Assembly (NCBI RefSeq): GCF_000835495.1
Contig: NW_015622545.1
Coordinates: 4,046,042-4,110,041, forward strand
Reading direction: 5' to 3'
From: Cladophialophora immunda
Taxonomy: Eukaryota > Ascomycota > Eurotiomycetes > Chaetothyriales > Herpotrichiellaceae
Length of the DNA stretch: 64,000 nucleotides
A program made the position numbers and the translations under genes. Of the stretch, positions 54,083 through 64,000 are shown in pieces. Below the pieces are notes generated by a model. That model was not told where the DNA came from. It was given only the letters and a program-made list of their open reading frames with translations, and did no database searches. Positions within the stretch are counted from its first letter, which is position 1. Each line of letters begins with the position of its first letter.

Positions 54083-57050
54083 TCAGTCCATCTCCTTTAT
54101 CATCTCCACGGAGTAGAAGCTTTGGGCGTCAGAGTTGATGTCGGTCTCATCGTCAAAGTCGTCCTCATCTTCTTCCATCTCACTATCACTGCTTTCAATC
54201 TCGTGAATGCGCAGCTCTTCCGGTACAGCCATTCTATAATATTTTTTGTAAACTGATGCCGGACTATCGTGTTCTCCGATCTCGAGATTAAGAAGCCTTG
54301 ACTTTCTCACCTCGAGATACTCCGCGAACGTCAGTAAAGATCGCCGCTGTTCCTGTTGAGAGATGTCGTCGTCCTTGGAGCCGGGATTGAGGACATTTGA
54401 TACATCGTACCCGCACTCCTCTAGAGCTTCCTTCCACTCTACGCTGTGACCTGTCTTCAGTGCCATCTTCGAAACACTCTTTCCAAAAGCATTCACAGCG
54501 AAGACGTCTGCACCAGCAGTAATGAGGAGCATTAGCAAGTCCTTTAACTCTCCGTCGTGGTTTTTGGTGACAAGGCTTTCGTACACCCCCCCGGGGCCTC
54601 GATCTCTCACTGAATTAAAAATTTGATGGAGGTAAGTATCTCCCTCTTTGCTGCGGTAGCACGGATCGGCTCCCCTTGAAATCAGGAACGCGATTTTGGA
54701 GGCTATTTGGAAGTTCCACTTATCGAAGCTGGCCAAGATCAACATTTGTATGGGTGTCCACGGATGCATGGTGCCCGTCACAAATGGCTCACCGTTGTCG
54801 ATTATCACCCGGAAGGTTTGCTGTTTTGAGTGAGTGTTGTTTCTTTGCTAGATCCTGCCTAAGAATTTCGTTTCACTCACTAGCGACGAAAATATAAGTA
54901 ACATTCCCAACACAGGAAACCGATCTTGATCGTCGTAAAAGCCGCAAAGGTCGGCCCCTGCCTGTGAAATAACCTTCATATTATCAGAGTAGAGTAGATC
55001 CTGGCTCGAAGAATGGTTCAATGCAAGGTTTATTCCCTGCATAGCTACGGAGCTGCAGTCGAGACATCAGCTCTCAGACCAAAACCAGGAGAGCCGACCT
55101 TGAACTTACGCGTAAATCAATTCGCCAGACTCTTCGCGGGGTACGTGCAACGCTTCGAATGAATCAATATCTGCACCGCAGGCGATCAGATATTTGACCA
55201 TATCTCGATTTGCCTGGCGCAGAGCATACTTGCAAAGTCAGATCGATGTTCAATAAAAATTGCTGTACTTACGCCAAGCAGGGAACGGCCATATTCATCG
55301 CAATCTGTGATTGAGGCCTCTCGATATTCGAAGAGCCTCGCCATCTCTTGAGGAGTGCCGTATTGTGCTGTGCGGAATACTTGTGAATCGCTCTCCCTGA
55401 TTGCTTTGAACGATAGTGCTGTTGGTTTGAAGAGACGTCCTTCGAGGTAATGCAGCTGCTCGCACTGAAATGTGATCATATTCTTCTGTGCAAGACTCAT
55501 TCCTGGTAAAAGCGACACCTTGGCGAGAAACCGGAGCTCCGAGACATTCCCAGAGGCCTCACAATCAGCCGCGTATGATTCTGACAGCCTGAGAAGTAGA
55601 TCGAGACGCCCAATCGATGTCTCCAGGCTAATGAATTTTGTCTTCACCAATCCTCGATTTGAAGAGGAGATCGGTGTTGGAAATGTGGTGTTACTCGGTG
55701 ATATAACAAGATCGTCCTCGTATCTCTGTGGGAAATGCCCATCCGCTGCTTCACAACATTAGTGGTTCTGTTTAAGGCATAAATACATGGGAGATAGGGG
55801 GCATATGCTTGACTAACCACCGGAATCTGCAATTCGCAACCTCTGGGTCAGCTGAAATATGCTTCGCACATCTTCAAAGTCATCTAGGCCCCATCCGTCG
55901 CGTTTCAACCCAGGAAGAGAGACGCCTATCTCTACCAAGGTTTTCATGTAATCCAGGATGTGCATTAGATCTTTGACTGTGGCCTTCAGTCTGGCTGACG
56001 ATATCTTGGTTACGGATTGCTTGGTCAGTTGAAGGAGACGGAGGAAGCTGGCTGCAAAGGCATCGTTCTTCTGAAGTAGTGAAGATGAGGATTCCTGCGC
56101 TGTAATGTTGAGTTCGATATTCTCCCGCCTTGAGACTTTCCGATTAAGGGCGTCAACGTTAAGTTGAAGCTCTTTGATGCCCACGCAAATTTCACTCAAT
56201 ATGCTTTGGTCCTGTTGTGACATGCGCAATGTTTGTGCTGCGTTTCCTCGTAGATCATCGAACTTAGAGTGAATCTCCGAAAATGCTGCAAGAGCGGTTC
56301 GCCGATACTGGGCCGAGTCGCCAACATGCTGTGATAGAATCTGCTGGATACCACGGATCCTTTGGCCTTCTCCCTCTTGATTTCTTGCAATAAGATCCAC
56401 AGTTGTTTTTTGAGATTGGAGAACCATGTGCATTGATGGCAGCAAGGCTGTGGACGATTGAACGTCGGTTAGCTGGGAAGAAACTTGAGCAAACTGTGAC
56501 ATTGCGGCGTTTTCAAGGGACCCAATACGTCTGTTCGAGTTCAGGCGATTCTCATTCCTGTTGATTGTATAAGTAAGATCTTTTCAACCACATCGTTTGG
56601 CTTGTATACTTACGTGCTGATTCTCGTCAAGAGGACAGAGAAAAGTTGGTTATAGTATAAGACTTGGTTCCACCAATTATCGATATCTCGGTCGTGGTTC
56701 AGTCTCTTCACGGCCTTTTTCAGCTTCGACCGAAACCCTTTGTCAGCGGGACGGCCGAGTTGCTCCAATTTTTGCTGGATTTCGGATAGATCATGTTCGC
56801 ATTTCTCCACCATCTCCTTGGAGTCTTTGAAAAGTCCCCTATCAAGGTCTCCATGATCCTTGAGGCGCGTCTCGTCGAGACTCTTCACATACGTGATGAG
56901 ACGTTCAAGTTCGGACACAGCAGAAGCCAGCTTTGCCAGCGCGGGTGGACATTCACCATAATTCCTTCTCAGTTCTCTGATGACGGTGGAGACCTGGATT
57001 AGAGTAGATGCCAGGGTCAGTAGAGATGCAGCGAATCCTACAGCTTCCAT
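54083..57050 (-). CDS. Helo-like N-terminal domain protein with ankyrin repeats (STAND-related)
   Basis: Six exons (56614-57050, 55818-56557, 55273-55745, 55110-55228, 54881-55052, 54083-54820) give 892 aa with all phases matching. It begins MEAVGFAASLLTLASTLIQV, the typical start of the fungal STAND/NLR N-terminal (Helo-like) domain, and continues as helices to about residue 160. A helical and coiled-coil middle follows (to about 390). From about residue 520 ankyrin-type units appear: DEYGRSLLGYALRQANRDMV, YLIACGADID, then FLISRGADPCYRSKEGDTYL and LITAGADVFAVNAFGKS. The C-terminus is acidic (SDSEMEEDEDDFDDETD). No P-loop or NACHT/NB-ARC motif is seen, so the central NTPase of canonical NLRs is missing. 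Self/non-self or cell-death signalling is inferred from the family only. Confidence 0.85.
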
Positions 57051-57911
57051 GTTGATTTTGGTTTTCAGGAGAAGTATGGGTCAAGCTCGAGAGGAAGAGG
57101 GGAGGAAAGGAAGAAAAATAAACCAGGCTGAGAAAACCAAATGATGCTTAACCAGTCTCAGCCTCCTTCGTCCTTTGTCGTAAAGGTGGGGGCCGTACAG
57201 ATTTGCTGTACCTGGTATGCGACGCCCATTTGCACAGCCTTGTTCCTCGCTGCGTGGAACCTTCTAATTGGTGGGGGAAGCGAAGGAAGGAGACGCATGA
57301 GGCCCTATTCGTCAGGGCCGCTGGAGTCGCGGCCATGCCCTGCCACAGAAACATCTCAAGGCACAGACAAGGGCGAACCGCCCCCAGACACAGGTCGTTG
57401 TCACTGCCTGTCACTTGATTACCCAAGGAGAGTCGCCCAGGAAGTTGTAAAAACGACACCCCATCCGGACTTCGGATAAACACCCCTTCCGGCTCGGCAG
57501 CCTTATCGTTATCGCGCGCCACGGTTTGTCGAGAAATCAAATGCAACATCATCCTGCAGCAGATTCGGTCGTCGAGCATTTCCTGTGCCACCTGTGCGCT
57601 CGCTTCCTAATCCCGCCGCAGCTCTCCGTTTGACTATCTCTGCATAAATTCGAGGCCTTTTCGCACCGTGAAGGGCGCGCCAATTCATATTTTCTTCCTT
57701 CAGGAGAGCCTTGTCCTGCACCTTGATACGCATTGTCTGGGAATCCGCAACACTCGGTTACGAGCATACCCTCTCATACATTTCACGGCAGCGTGTCCAC
57801 AATAACGGGAGCTGAGCTGTTGTGCAATTGCAAACTGCATTTGACCTCAAATTCTTCATCTGTCTCATATTGTGCGAGGAACTCGGGTTTGCGATCACCA
57901 GTTCAATCAAG
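57051..57911. promoter_or_regulatory. Divergent promoter region, Helo/ankyrin gene / shr3
   Basis: About 860 bases between two divergent starts. Short frames of 70-147 codons on the minus strand are chance. No specific element is claimed. Confidence 0.45.
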
Positions 57912-58661
57912 ATGCCTTCAGTCTCCTTTGCGACTTTCCTCATCATCTGCCGTAAGAACCACCCAAGTTTTCCTCCGCAGGTCCCCATACGAGAGCACTG
58001 ACATGTCCGTGATGCAGCTGTCTCCTTCTTCCTGGGCATCCTCTTCTCTCTCTTCCCCTACGACTACCCACTTCTGTGGTCCTCACTGCCAACACCACCC
58101 TCTCACTTTGACGCCATCGAAGCGCACCTAAAACTTCTCCACAATGCGCCGAATCTGATTGTGCGGATTCTACATATGATGCTCGGAGTTGGCATCTTGG
58201 GTCTTATCATCAAACTGTACAAGCCTAGTGAATCGAACATGCTGTTTGACGGCGGCAGTTTGGTGTTGTACATGGTTGCGGTGATTGTGTATATCGCGAA
58301 CATCGTCAAGGGACTGAGGATTGTGAACGAGGGCATCTATGGATTGGGCGTGGAAAAATTGACGCAGGATGAGCTGGACGACATCAATTCGCGTGGATAT
58401 GATGTTAACAGTGGCGACAGTGTGCTTGGGCGTGAGGACAACCTGAAGGTGTTGGCTGCCAGCAATACCATCCTAGCGCTAGTGCTGGTCGGTGTGTTGG
58501 TGTTGCAGTTCGGCCAATGGTATGCGGACCGGACGGATGAAAATGCTCTGAAAGAGTTCGAGGCGAAGGAGAAGGCGGAACGAGAGAGGAAAGAAAACGA
58601 AGCCTCCAGTCCCACGGTGAAAAGGCAGAGTAGTGGAAGGGAGGGAAAGAAGACCAAGTAA
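57912..58661 (+). CDS. shr3: Shr3-family ER chaperone for amino-acid permeases
   Basis: ER membrane protein that prevents misfolding of amino-acid permeases and packages them into COPII vesicles. Two exons (57912-57951, 58018-58661) give 227 aa, the usual length. The start MPSVSFATFLIICPVSFFLG, then LFSLFPYDYPLLWSSLP, matches the family closely. Four membrane helices are visible, the third and fourth in MLGVGILGLIIKLY, VLYMVAVIVYIANIVKGL and ILALVLVGVLVLQFGQW. The cytosolic tail is charged (EAKEKAERERKENE...GKKTK), as needed for COPII contact. The intron interrupts codon 14. No obvious alternative. Confidence 0.94.
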
Positions 58662-59117
58662 AGGGGACGATGTTGAATGAGATGCTTGGAACGTGGGAAA
58701 GATGTCTTTGCCATCGCATTGAGCGCTGTAACATTCTTGCAAACTTTGCTGCAACCACCTGGATATTTCTGTGAGTCGATCAAGTACTTTCAGGAATATG
58801 AGCTCATAGGCGATAGCTTCAATGTAAATCAACGTTATTCTCGTTAGTTTCGCTTCGCATGCCGCCATGTGACGAGGGTGGGGGGCGGCGCCTTTATGGC
58901 TTTTCTAGTTTCGAACGTGCTGAAGCCCCATATACTCTATACTCGAGCATCCCCTTGTTGGAACAATCGATGCATTGGACGGGGTTGACGGCTAGACATG
59001 GAATACCCGAGAGCAGACGACACAGATGTCGTCGCTTTCCGTCTCCGAGCTCGTAGCGCGGAGCCGGGTTTTTCTTGGGGCTGCTCGATCGCCCAGCTGC
59101 CAGCCTGTGTCCCATTT
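58662..59117. other. Convergent 3' flanks
   Basis: Between the convergent shr3 and Rpa14-like genes. No gene is supported. Confidence 0.5.
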
Positions 59118-60071
59118 CTACCGATTCTTGTTCCTCTCTTCCCTCTCCCGTTGTCTCTCCTTCTTCTCATCCTTCCGTCGCATCTTCTTCATTTTCTTCC
59201 TATCCTCTTTACTCATCTCCTGCTTGCCTTTTACCCTCGTTCTCTCAGCCATGACGGTGTCCGTCGCTTTCTTTTTCTTGGTCTTCTGCTCTCTGCCCTC
59301 TCCATCTGCATCTTCATCACCGCCTCGTTGCTTCCGTTTCCTTATTGCGGTATGACTCTGGTTCTCGGGCTCACTGGAACCGTCAAGTTCTGTAGCGTCC
59401 TGTTCTTCGAACTCGTGCTCGTCGCCTTCGACTTCGCCTCCGCCCTCGAGTTCAGATTGATCTTCGGCTGCGGTGGGCTGGTCATCATCCAGTAATTCGG
59501 TCTGCGCCAGCGCATAGGTCTCAGCGTCTTGCCAGTCATCCTCCACTCGATCCTGACCTAGCGTGTCGGCTTCAACGTCAGCGCCCACTTGCGGGTCCTC
59601 AACGCCCTCTTGATTGACAGAGTAGATGATTTTGCGTTTCTGTTTCTTGGATTTCGGGGTTTCGGGGTTCTCGTCCTCGGCCTCATCTTCATTCAGGGCG
59701 CGTTTTTGACTCCCTCTCTTCCGCGGTGTCTGACCCTCGTCTGAGTCTCCCGACCCTTCAAGCTGTTCGTCCGCAGGATGCTCGCCCTTTCCTTTCGCTT
59801 CCTTTTCTAGCCCGAGGCTTCCACCGATACGTTTTCCCTCCATTCCACTCAAGATCCTCTTCAAATGACTCAGCGTCAGATTGGGCGTCGATCCACTGGA
59901 CAGCGCCTGGGGACCACGTTCCGTCAGTGTGCTGTCCGGTCTGTATGCGGCGTCATTTTCTGCACGGTCAAGGAATGCCGAGAGAAAGGAGTGCGCTTGA
60001 GAATGCGTCAGACGGGTTGTAGAGTGGTGCACTGAGGTAGGTAAAGGCGTCAGGCCTGCTGAAGAGGCCAT
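59118..60071 (-). CDS. Candidate RNA polymerase I Rpa14/Ker1-like protein
   Basis: Single exon read from ATG 60069-60071 gives 317 aa; a longer frame starts only at a TTG. The N-terminus (LTPLPTSVHHSTTRLTHSQA, then HSFLSAFLDRAEND) and the segment SSGSTPNLTLSHLKRILSGM resemble in spacing the yeast Rpa14 pattern of a helix followed by SxxQLKRI. The remainder is extremely Lys/Glu/Asp-rich, ending in an RKKMKKMRRKDEKKERQRER helix, as in fission-yeast Ker1, which is named for lysine/glutamate richness. This is a motif-and-composition argument, not an alignment. Otherwise it is a nucleolar-type charged protein of unknown role. Confidence 0.55.
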   Translation of the reverse strand: MASSAGLTPLPTSVHHSTTRLTHSQAHSFLSAFLDRAENDAAYRPDSTLTERGPQALSSGSTPNLTLSHLKRILSGMEGKRIGGSLGLEKEAKGKGEHPADEQLEGSGDSDEGQTPRKRGSQKRALNEDEAEDENPETPKSKKQKRKIIYSVNQEGVEDPQVGADVEADTLGQDRVEDDWQDAETYALAQTELLDDDQPTAAEDQSELEGGGEVEGDEHEFEEQDATELDGSSEPENQSHTAIRKRKQRGGDEDADGEGREQKTKKKKATDTVMAERTRVKGKQEMSKEDRKKMKKMRRKDEKKERQREREERNKNR

Positions 60072-60647
60072 GGTGAGGATTGAGACAGTCTCGAATGCAA
60101 AAAGCAATGCTATTGTATCTTGGAGAGCGATCGGTTTTGCGGCGCTGAGACTTGGAGCTGAATATGGAATTTAAGGCAGCTGTTCAGCTCATATTTGACG
60201 CCAGAGAACAGAAGCACAGAGTTATTTTCGTTGTGTAGCGAGATAGTCGCAGATTGAAGTCGTCCGCGAGCCCAGGGTCGAGAATCGCGGAGAGAAAACG
60301 AAAAAGATTCTGCGATAAGATTAGATCCCGCCGTCTCCAAAGCCTGATGAGCCCAGCCCCCCACTTGTATACGGAACAAACGGATTGCTTCCCTTCTCCA
60401 AGGCTGGCCGTGGGCCGAGGCTCTTCATTGTTGAACATCAAACTTTCCGTGATCGAGTAATCGCGATTCAAGGTAGGTTCCCAGATTGAAACATGGCATA
60501 AAACCCTCTGCTTCTTCTCCTCGCATTGCTAATCTCCTGCCGCTGTGCACCTCTATTCCCTGCTCCTCTGTCGGAATAGATCTACTCGCTCCAGGAGGAT
60601 AGAGAGTTACGGCGAAGTCCCGTCTGCGCGAGCTGGATTTGTGAACA
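60072..60647. promoter_or_regulatory. Divergent promoter region, Rpa14-like / DUF1330-like genes
   Basis: About 576 bases separate the two starts. The central part is AT-richer. No specific factor site is claimed. Confidence 0.4.
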
Positions 60648-61481
60648 ATGCCTCTCGCGACCATCCACCTCGTGTCGCTCTCTCCTTCGACTACCCTCCC
60701 CGACTTCCTCGCCGCCGTCAAGTCCTCTCCGCTCAAACCACTGGTCATCTCCAAGGTGATCCGCTGGATCATCACGCCCACAAAGATCGACGCCGAATCA
60801 CTCCTCCACCCGAAGAAGCCGTGGGATGTCCTCCTCATGGTGCTGGGGAGTGATCCCCTCCCTCCATCACTGAAGGAGAAGACAGTGTGCCACTGGACCT
60901 GCTCGACGGGGATCCCCAGCCGGTTGACCAACGACTTCCCCGCGCGGAACGATCGACTCCTGCACCCCCCGGCCTCGGAGGTTCCAGCACTGACGGGTTC
61001 GCTGGACAGGCCGCGGCTGGGGACGTCGTCGCAGACGCTCGAACTCAGCGCGGACCTGCAGTCGTGGATCCAGCAGTTCTCGCGCACCACGGCGGGCCGG
61101 TCCCCCCTGTCCATGCTCAACCTGCTGGCCTTCAAGCCGGACATGAAGCCGTCGTACCTGACGTACGGCGCCGCGTTCGCCGACTCGATCGGTTCCCGCC
61201 GCGGCGGCAACGCCAAGCTGGTCGGCAACATCACGCACCAGACCCCGCCGGAGCAGTCGGGCGGCAAGTGGGACGAGTTCGCCCTGGCCAGCTATCCCTC
61301 CATCATGCACTTCGCTGACATGCTGGCCTCGGAGGACTATCAGGCCGTCAACTTGAAATACCGCGTCCCGGCGCTGGAGGACACGTTTATCCTGTGCACG
61401 AGCGAGATTGAGATTGAGGATCTCGTCCAGGGGCAGGGGAAGCTGGGGATCGGGAGGAGAGCCGGGGGTGGGAAACTGTAG
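60648..61481 (+). CDS. DUF1330-like dimeric alpha/beta-barrel protein
   Basis: Single exon, 277 aa, ATG at 60648. The second half carries the ferredoxin-like pattern of DUF1330/ABM proteins: SPLSMLNLLAFKPDMKPSYL, TYGAAFADSI, AKLVGNITH, then WDEFALASYPSIMHFADMLA and SEDYQAVNLKYRVPALEDTF. The first half (LVSLSPSTTLPDFLAAVKSS, then WDVLLMVLGSDPLP) may be a second, diverged copy, which would make it a two-domain form. Such proteins bind small molecules or act in catabolism; no active site is known. Base composition in this gene is GC-richer than its neighbours, which may reflect codon bias. Confidence 0.75.
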   Translation: MPLATIHLVSLSPSTTLPDFLAAVKSSPLKPLVISKVIRWIITPTKIDAESLLHPKKPWDVLLMVLGSDPLPPSLKEKTVCHWTCSTGIPSRLTNDFPARNDRLLHPPASEVPALTGSLDRPRLGTSSQTLELSADLQSWIQQFSRTTAGRSPLSMLNLLAFKPDMKPSYLTYGAAFADSIGSRRGGNAKLVGNITHQTPPEQSGGKWDEFALASYPSIMHFADMLASEDYQAVNLKYRVPALEDTFILCTSEIEIEDLVQGQGKLGIGRRAGGGKL

Positions 61482-62444
61482 GGCCATGGGTGAGAGGAGG
61501 CAGAGGCGAGAATAAAGTCTGGCTGAAGGCCGGGGCATAATGCAATTGAATAGCAGTAGGGCAACAGACTGGGACTTGGAGGTGTTCTGTGTGTCCAAGT
61601 TGATGGGTTTACGAGGAAATATACACCGATATCGATTCGAGTATCGTTGAGGTTATCGAGGATGGAATGGAGCCAAAGCGCTCTCTACAGAACCTCAGTA
61701 TTGCAATCCTGATATCTGACCCACCACCTTCTTCGACATCAACTGAGATGTCTTCCGGGATATCCTCTTTCTCGTCCAAAAGCCTGGCGGTTCCTTGCCT
61801 TTGAAGTTTTAAAATGTCGACTGCACCGTCCGAGCTTCCAAGGCACCGTCGACAATGTCAATAAGCCTATATCCAATTGCTTCATCTCCGTCGGCTCCGT
61901 CCCTGGGGAAACGTCTGCGCCACCGATTTCCCGGCCTTCACAATGTCTGACAATGTGACTTGCGGAATTGCCGTTATTGCTAGGCCAGTCTCGCCCAGCT
62001 CAAGGCCTGCTCTGCTCGCAAATTTTCGGTCATCTCCCACCACCAACATCTCCTGTGATGCGAACTCTAGCACGTTCAAAAGCTGGCCATTGAGACAAGT
62101 CGTGTGCTCGGTCGAACCCCTGTGTCGACATGGAAGGATTGGGGAGTAACGTAATATCCCAGTTTCGCCTCATGTCTCGAATTCTTCGCATTGGATGCGT
62201 GTAGTGGAGATCGACGAGAGTCCATACCAACATTTCTCCGCAGAGGCATCCACCGGGCCAGCTGGTCGTGGTTGGATTTATTGTTGGTATAGGTGACTAT
62301 ACAGTCCCTCCGTCCGAAGTCGCCTTCATTGAAGCTCTGCAACCGCGATTTCTCTTCTTCGGATAGAGCTATGCGCATCACGGTACAATGTTGTGGTTCT
62401 TTTGTTGGCTCCCTTCTCTTGACCCGACCCCATTCCATCGATAT
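61482..62444. other. Convergent 3' region with a possible HAD-like remnant
   Basis: Lies between the DUF1330-like gene and the MGSS gene, which are convergent. On the minus strand 61882-62079 a frame reads EMLVVGDDRKFASRAGLELG, resembling HAD-hydrolase motif IV, but no complete gene can be assembled around it. The rest shows nothing recognisable. Confidence 0.45.
61882..62046 (-). pseudogene. Possible HAD-hydrolase C-terminal fragment
   Basis: A frame from an acceptor-like CACAG next to 62046 encodes EMLVVGDDRKFASRAGLELG and about 30 more residues to a stop at 61882. GDD followed by an A-x-x-A/S-G pattern is what HAD motif IV looks like. Upstream there is no matching DxDGT motif I or motif II in a joinable frame, so it is either a decayed gene, a gene whose other exons I failed to find, or chance. 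Confidence 0.25.
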
Positions 62445-63032
62445 TCAAACATTGGCCACAACACCCTTGGCCAGCAGCTGATCAAGCACACCCGGTTTCA
62501 GTCTCATCTGCCTCTCTACCTCTTGAGGGGACTTGCCCAATTCGTCTCTCAATGTCAAAGCCTCTTTGATATCTTTGACGCTCAACAGCGTCCTGCCGCC
62601 AAAGCTAGGCCGGCCTTGGTTTTCTAGATCCGAGTCCCACTGGGCAGCGATTCTTTTCCTGGACTGGACAAGCATCATGGCTGGGTTATTGGCGTCGGAG
62701 GGGAAGATGTTCTGGCCGGAATGCATGGGCTGGCTCGAGGTCGGGAAGGTGTCTTCGTCGGGTCTTCTCTCAGTCACGGGCCTGGCTGCCCCGACCCGGC
62801 GCAACGCAGAGCCAAATTGGGGATCCCGTGCGTCAAGCTCTACGTGATCAGACTTTTCGCCTGCAGGAGGAGCAGCGGCTGGGCTGGGACGGACTGCAGC
62901 TGCGGGCGTGGGTTTTGTTGCTGCATCAGTAGGTGAGGGTGCGGAGTTGACCATAGAGGGCGTCGAGGGGTATTTGCGGCGAGCTGCAGCTCCCCCGGCT
63001 CTGCCAGCGACCTTGGAAGCTGAGGAGCCCAT
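62445..63032 (-). CDS. Uncharacterised, probably N-myristoylated protein
   Basis: Single exon, 195 aa, read from ATG 63030-63032 (the frame extends upstream only by a GTG). MGSSASK is a good myristoylation signal: Gly2, Ser6, basic after. Next come an Ala/Pro-rich linker and a VELDARDPQFGSALRRVG block. The C-terminal domain is FGGRTLLSVKDIKEALTLRD followed by ELGKSPQEVERQMRLKPGVL and LLAKGVVANV; its helices resemble a helix-turn-helix-like fold. I recall similar fungal proteins of unknown function. Membrane association through the lipid is inferred. Confidence 0.7.
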   Translation of the reverse strand: MGSSASKVAGRAGGAAARRKYPSTPSMVNSAPSPTDAATKPTPAAAVRPSPAAAPPAGEKSDHVELDARDPQFGSALRRVGAARPVTERRPDEDTFPTSSQPMHSGQNIFPSDANNPAMMLVQSRKRIAAQWDSDLENQGRPSFGGRTLLSVKDIKEALTLRDELGKSPQEVERQMRLKPGVLDQLLAKGVVANV

Positions 63033-63440
63033 CGGCACAGGCAAAGAATCAGTGTAAGCTGGTGGGAAGCGTCAAAGAATTGGGAGACTGACCACCGTCA
63101 AGTCAATGACTTTACTTTCTGCAAATGGACGAGTCTCCACTTGGGCGCAAGGCTGAATGCGTCATAGCTCCGTCGGTGCTGCAGTGGCTTGGACCAACCA
63201 ATTGAAACACACATCAAGGGCATCTTTTCATCTCGCGGTCAATGCGTTGGTAGAGATCAAGTCACCAGCCTGGATGCGTTTTCCCCTTTCGACAAATCTT
63301 TCTCTCCATCCGCCTCAGCCATAGACGGTGACATAACAATCCTTCGTCCTGAGACCGGGCAATACCGTCTGCCAGACGCCTCGCTTTCATATCCTCTTCA
63401 TTAAACACTGCCCCTCCCCCGCCCACCGCCTCTTTCAGAC
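63033..63440. promoter_or_regulatory. Divergent promoter region, MGSS gene / epimerase gene
   Basis: About 400 bases between the two starts. A pyrimidine-rich leader lies directly upstream of the epimerase ATG. No specific site is claimed. Confidence 0.45.
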
Positions 63441-64000
63441 ATGGAACGGAAACACAAGCCCACCTCCATCCCCGTGTCTCCCCAGATGGCCCAACCCATC
63501 GTCGACCTCTCAGACAACGTGCTCACGGCGCGGCTACCCAGCGGTGACTCTGTGACGGTCTACCTGTACGGGGCCACCGTCACGTCGTGGAAGACGTCCA
63601 ACGGGGCGGAGCAACTCTTCCTCTCCTCCGCGGCGGCGCTGGACGGTTCCAAGCCCATCCGCGGCGGCATCCCACTCGTCTTCCCCGTCTTCGGGCCTCC
63701 TCCCAAGTCGCACGCCACGGGCCAGCTGCCCCAACACGGGTTCGCGAGGAACAGCTACTGGGAATTCCTGGGCAAGAGCAGCAGCGAGTCTCTGGGCCGC
63801 AAGGCGGACGACAGCGTCAAGTTGGACTTTGGGCTGAGCTCGGCCATGCTCGACGAAGGGGTGCGCAAGAAGTGGCCCTACGAGTTTGGCCTGGTGTACA
63901 GCGTGACCCTGGGCAGAGGGAAACTGGAGTGCCAGATGCACGTGCAGAACAAGGGAGACCAGTCGTTTGAGTTCCAGTGTTTGTTCCACACATACCTGGC
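63441..64000 (+). CDS. Glucose-6-phosphate 1-epimerase (partial, 5' part)
   Basis: Interconverts alpha- and beta-glucose 6-phosphate; related to yeast YMR099C and the aldose 1-epimerase fold. The gene starts at ATG 63441 and is cut by the window end after 186 codons of the roughly 320 expected. Family blocks seen are LYGATVTSWK, LFLSSAAALDGSKPIRGGIP, LVFPVFGPPP, LPQHGFARNSYWEF (with the catalytic His of the HGFAR motif) and ECQMHVQNKGD. A 15-residue stretch precedes a second in-frame ATG (MAQPIVDLSD), which is also a plausible start. No intron is seen so far. Confidence 0.92.
   Translation, partial: MERKHKPTSIPVSPQMAQPIVDLSDNVLTARLPSGDSVTVYLYGATVTSWKTSNGAEQLFLSSAAALDGSKPIRGGIPLVFPVFGPPPKSHATGQLPQHGFARNSYWEFLGKSSSESLGRKADDSVKLDFGLSSAMLDEGVRKKWPYEFGLVYSVTLGRGKLECQMHVQNKGDQSFEFQCLFHTYL

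Noticed and set aside
1..64000. CRISPR arrays, bacterial operons or Shine-Dalgarno sites
   Set aside because: The sequence is a fungal nuclear genome with introns; no such structures are present.

Overview
The window is nuclear DNA of a filamentous ascomycete (Pezizomycotina). Genes are short, carry 0-6 introns of mostly 50-90 bases with GT...AG ends and CTAAC/CTGAC-like branch points, and many gene families are fungal: Atg28, Shr3, Ilm1, HET domain, CFEM, DUF6594, Helo-like STAND N-termini. There are no operons or Shine-Dalgarno sites. The order is not certain; the gene set would fit Eurotiomycetes or a neighbouring class.

Layout, left to right. 1.1-9.4 kb: Rab geranylgeranyltransferase beta subunit, an uncharacterised zinc-finger protein with a (Gln-Thr)n tract, pantetheine-phosphate adenylyltransferase, and a DCAF7/WDR68-type WD40 protein divergent from it. 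10-19.6 kb: a SERCA-type calcium ATPase, a 14-3-3 protein whose second exon is only 8 bases, a small membrane protein and an MFS transporter. 20-29 kb: a HET-domain protein, a CFEM GPI-anchored protein, Ilm1 and a seven-exon short-chain dehydrogenase. 29-38 kb: a large disordered protein with an Arg-Arg-x-x-Ser repeat array, a cysteine-rich unknown, Atg28 and a mitochondrial DUF1640/Fmp32-type protein. 38-46 kb: Ste24 CAAX protease, mitochondrial ribosomal protein bL34, biotin synthase, a DUF6594 membrane protein, and a protein with three retropepsin-like DTG motifs. 46-54 kb: mostly gene-poor, with one conserved unknown at 49.4 kb. 54-64 kb: a Helo-like/ankyrin protein, Shr3, a candidate RNA polymerase I Rpa14/Ker1-like protein, a DUF1330-like protein, a probably myristoylated unknown, and the 5' part of a glucose-6-phosphate 1-epimerase gene cut by the window end.

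Most of the window is housekeeping: prenylation and CAAX processing (Bet2-type, Ste24), CoA and biotin supply, ER and mitochondrial maintenance, autophagy. The accessory layer consists of the HET protein, the Helo-like/ankyrin protein, the CFEM protein, the MFS transporter and the DUF6594/triple-retropepsin pair. The triple-retropepsin protein is the strongest candidate for something undescribed. Exon boundaries were set by reading splice sites and checking phase by hand; no RNA evidence or database search was available.
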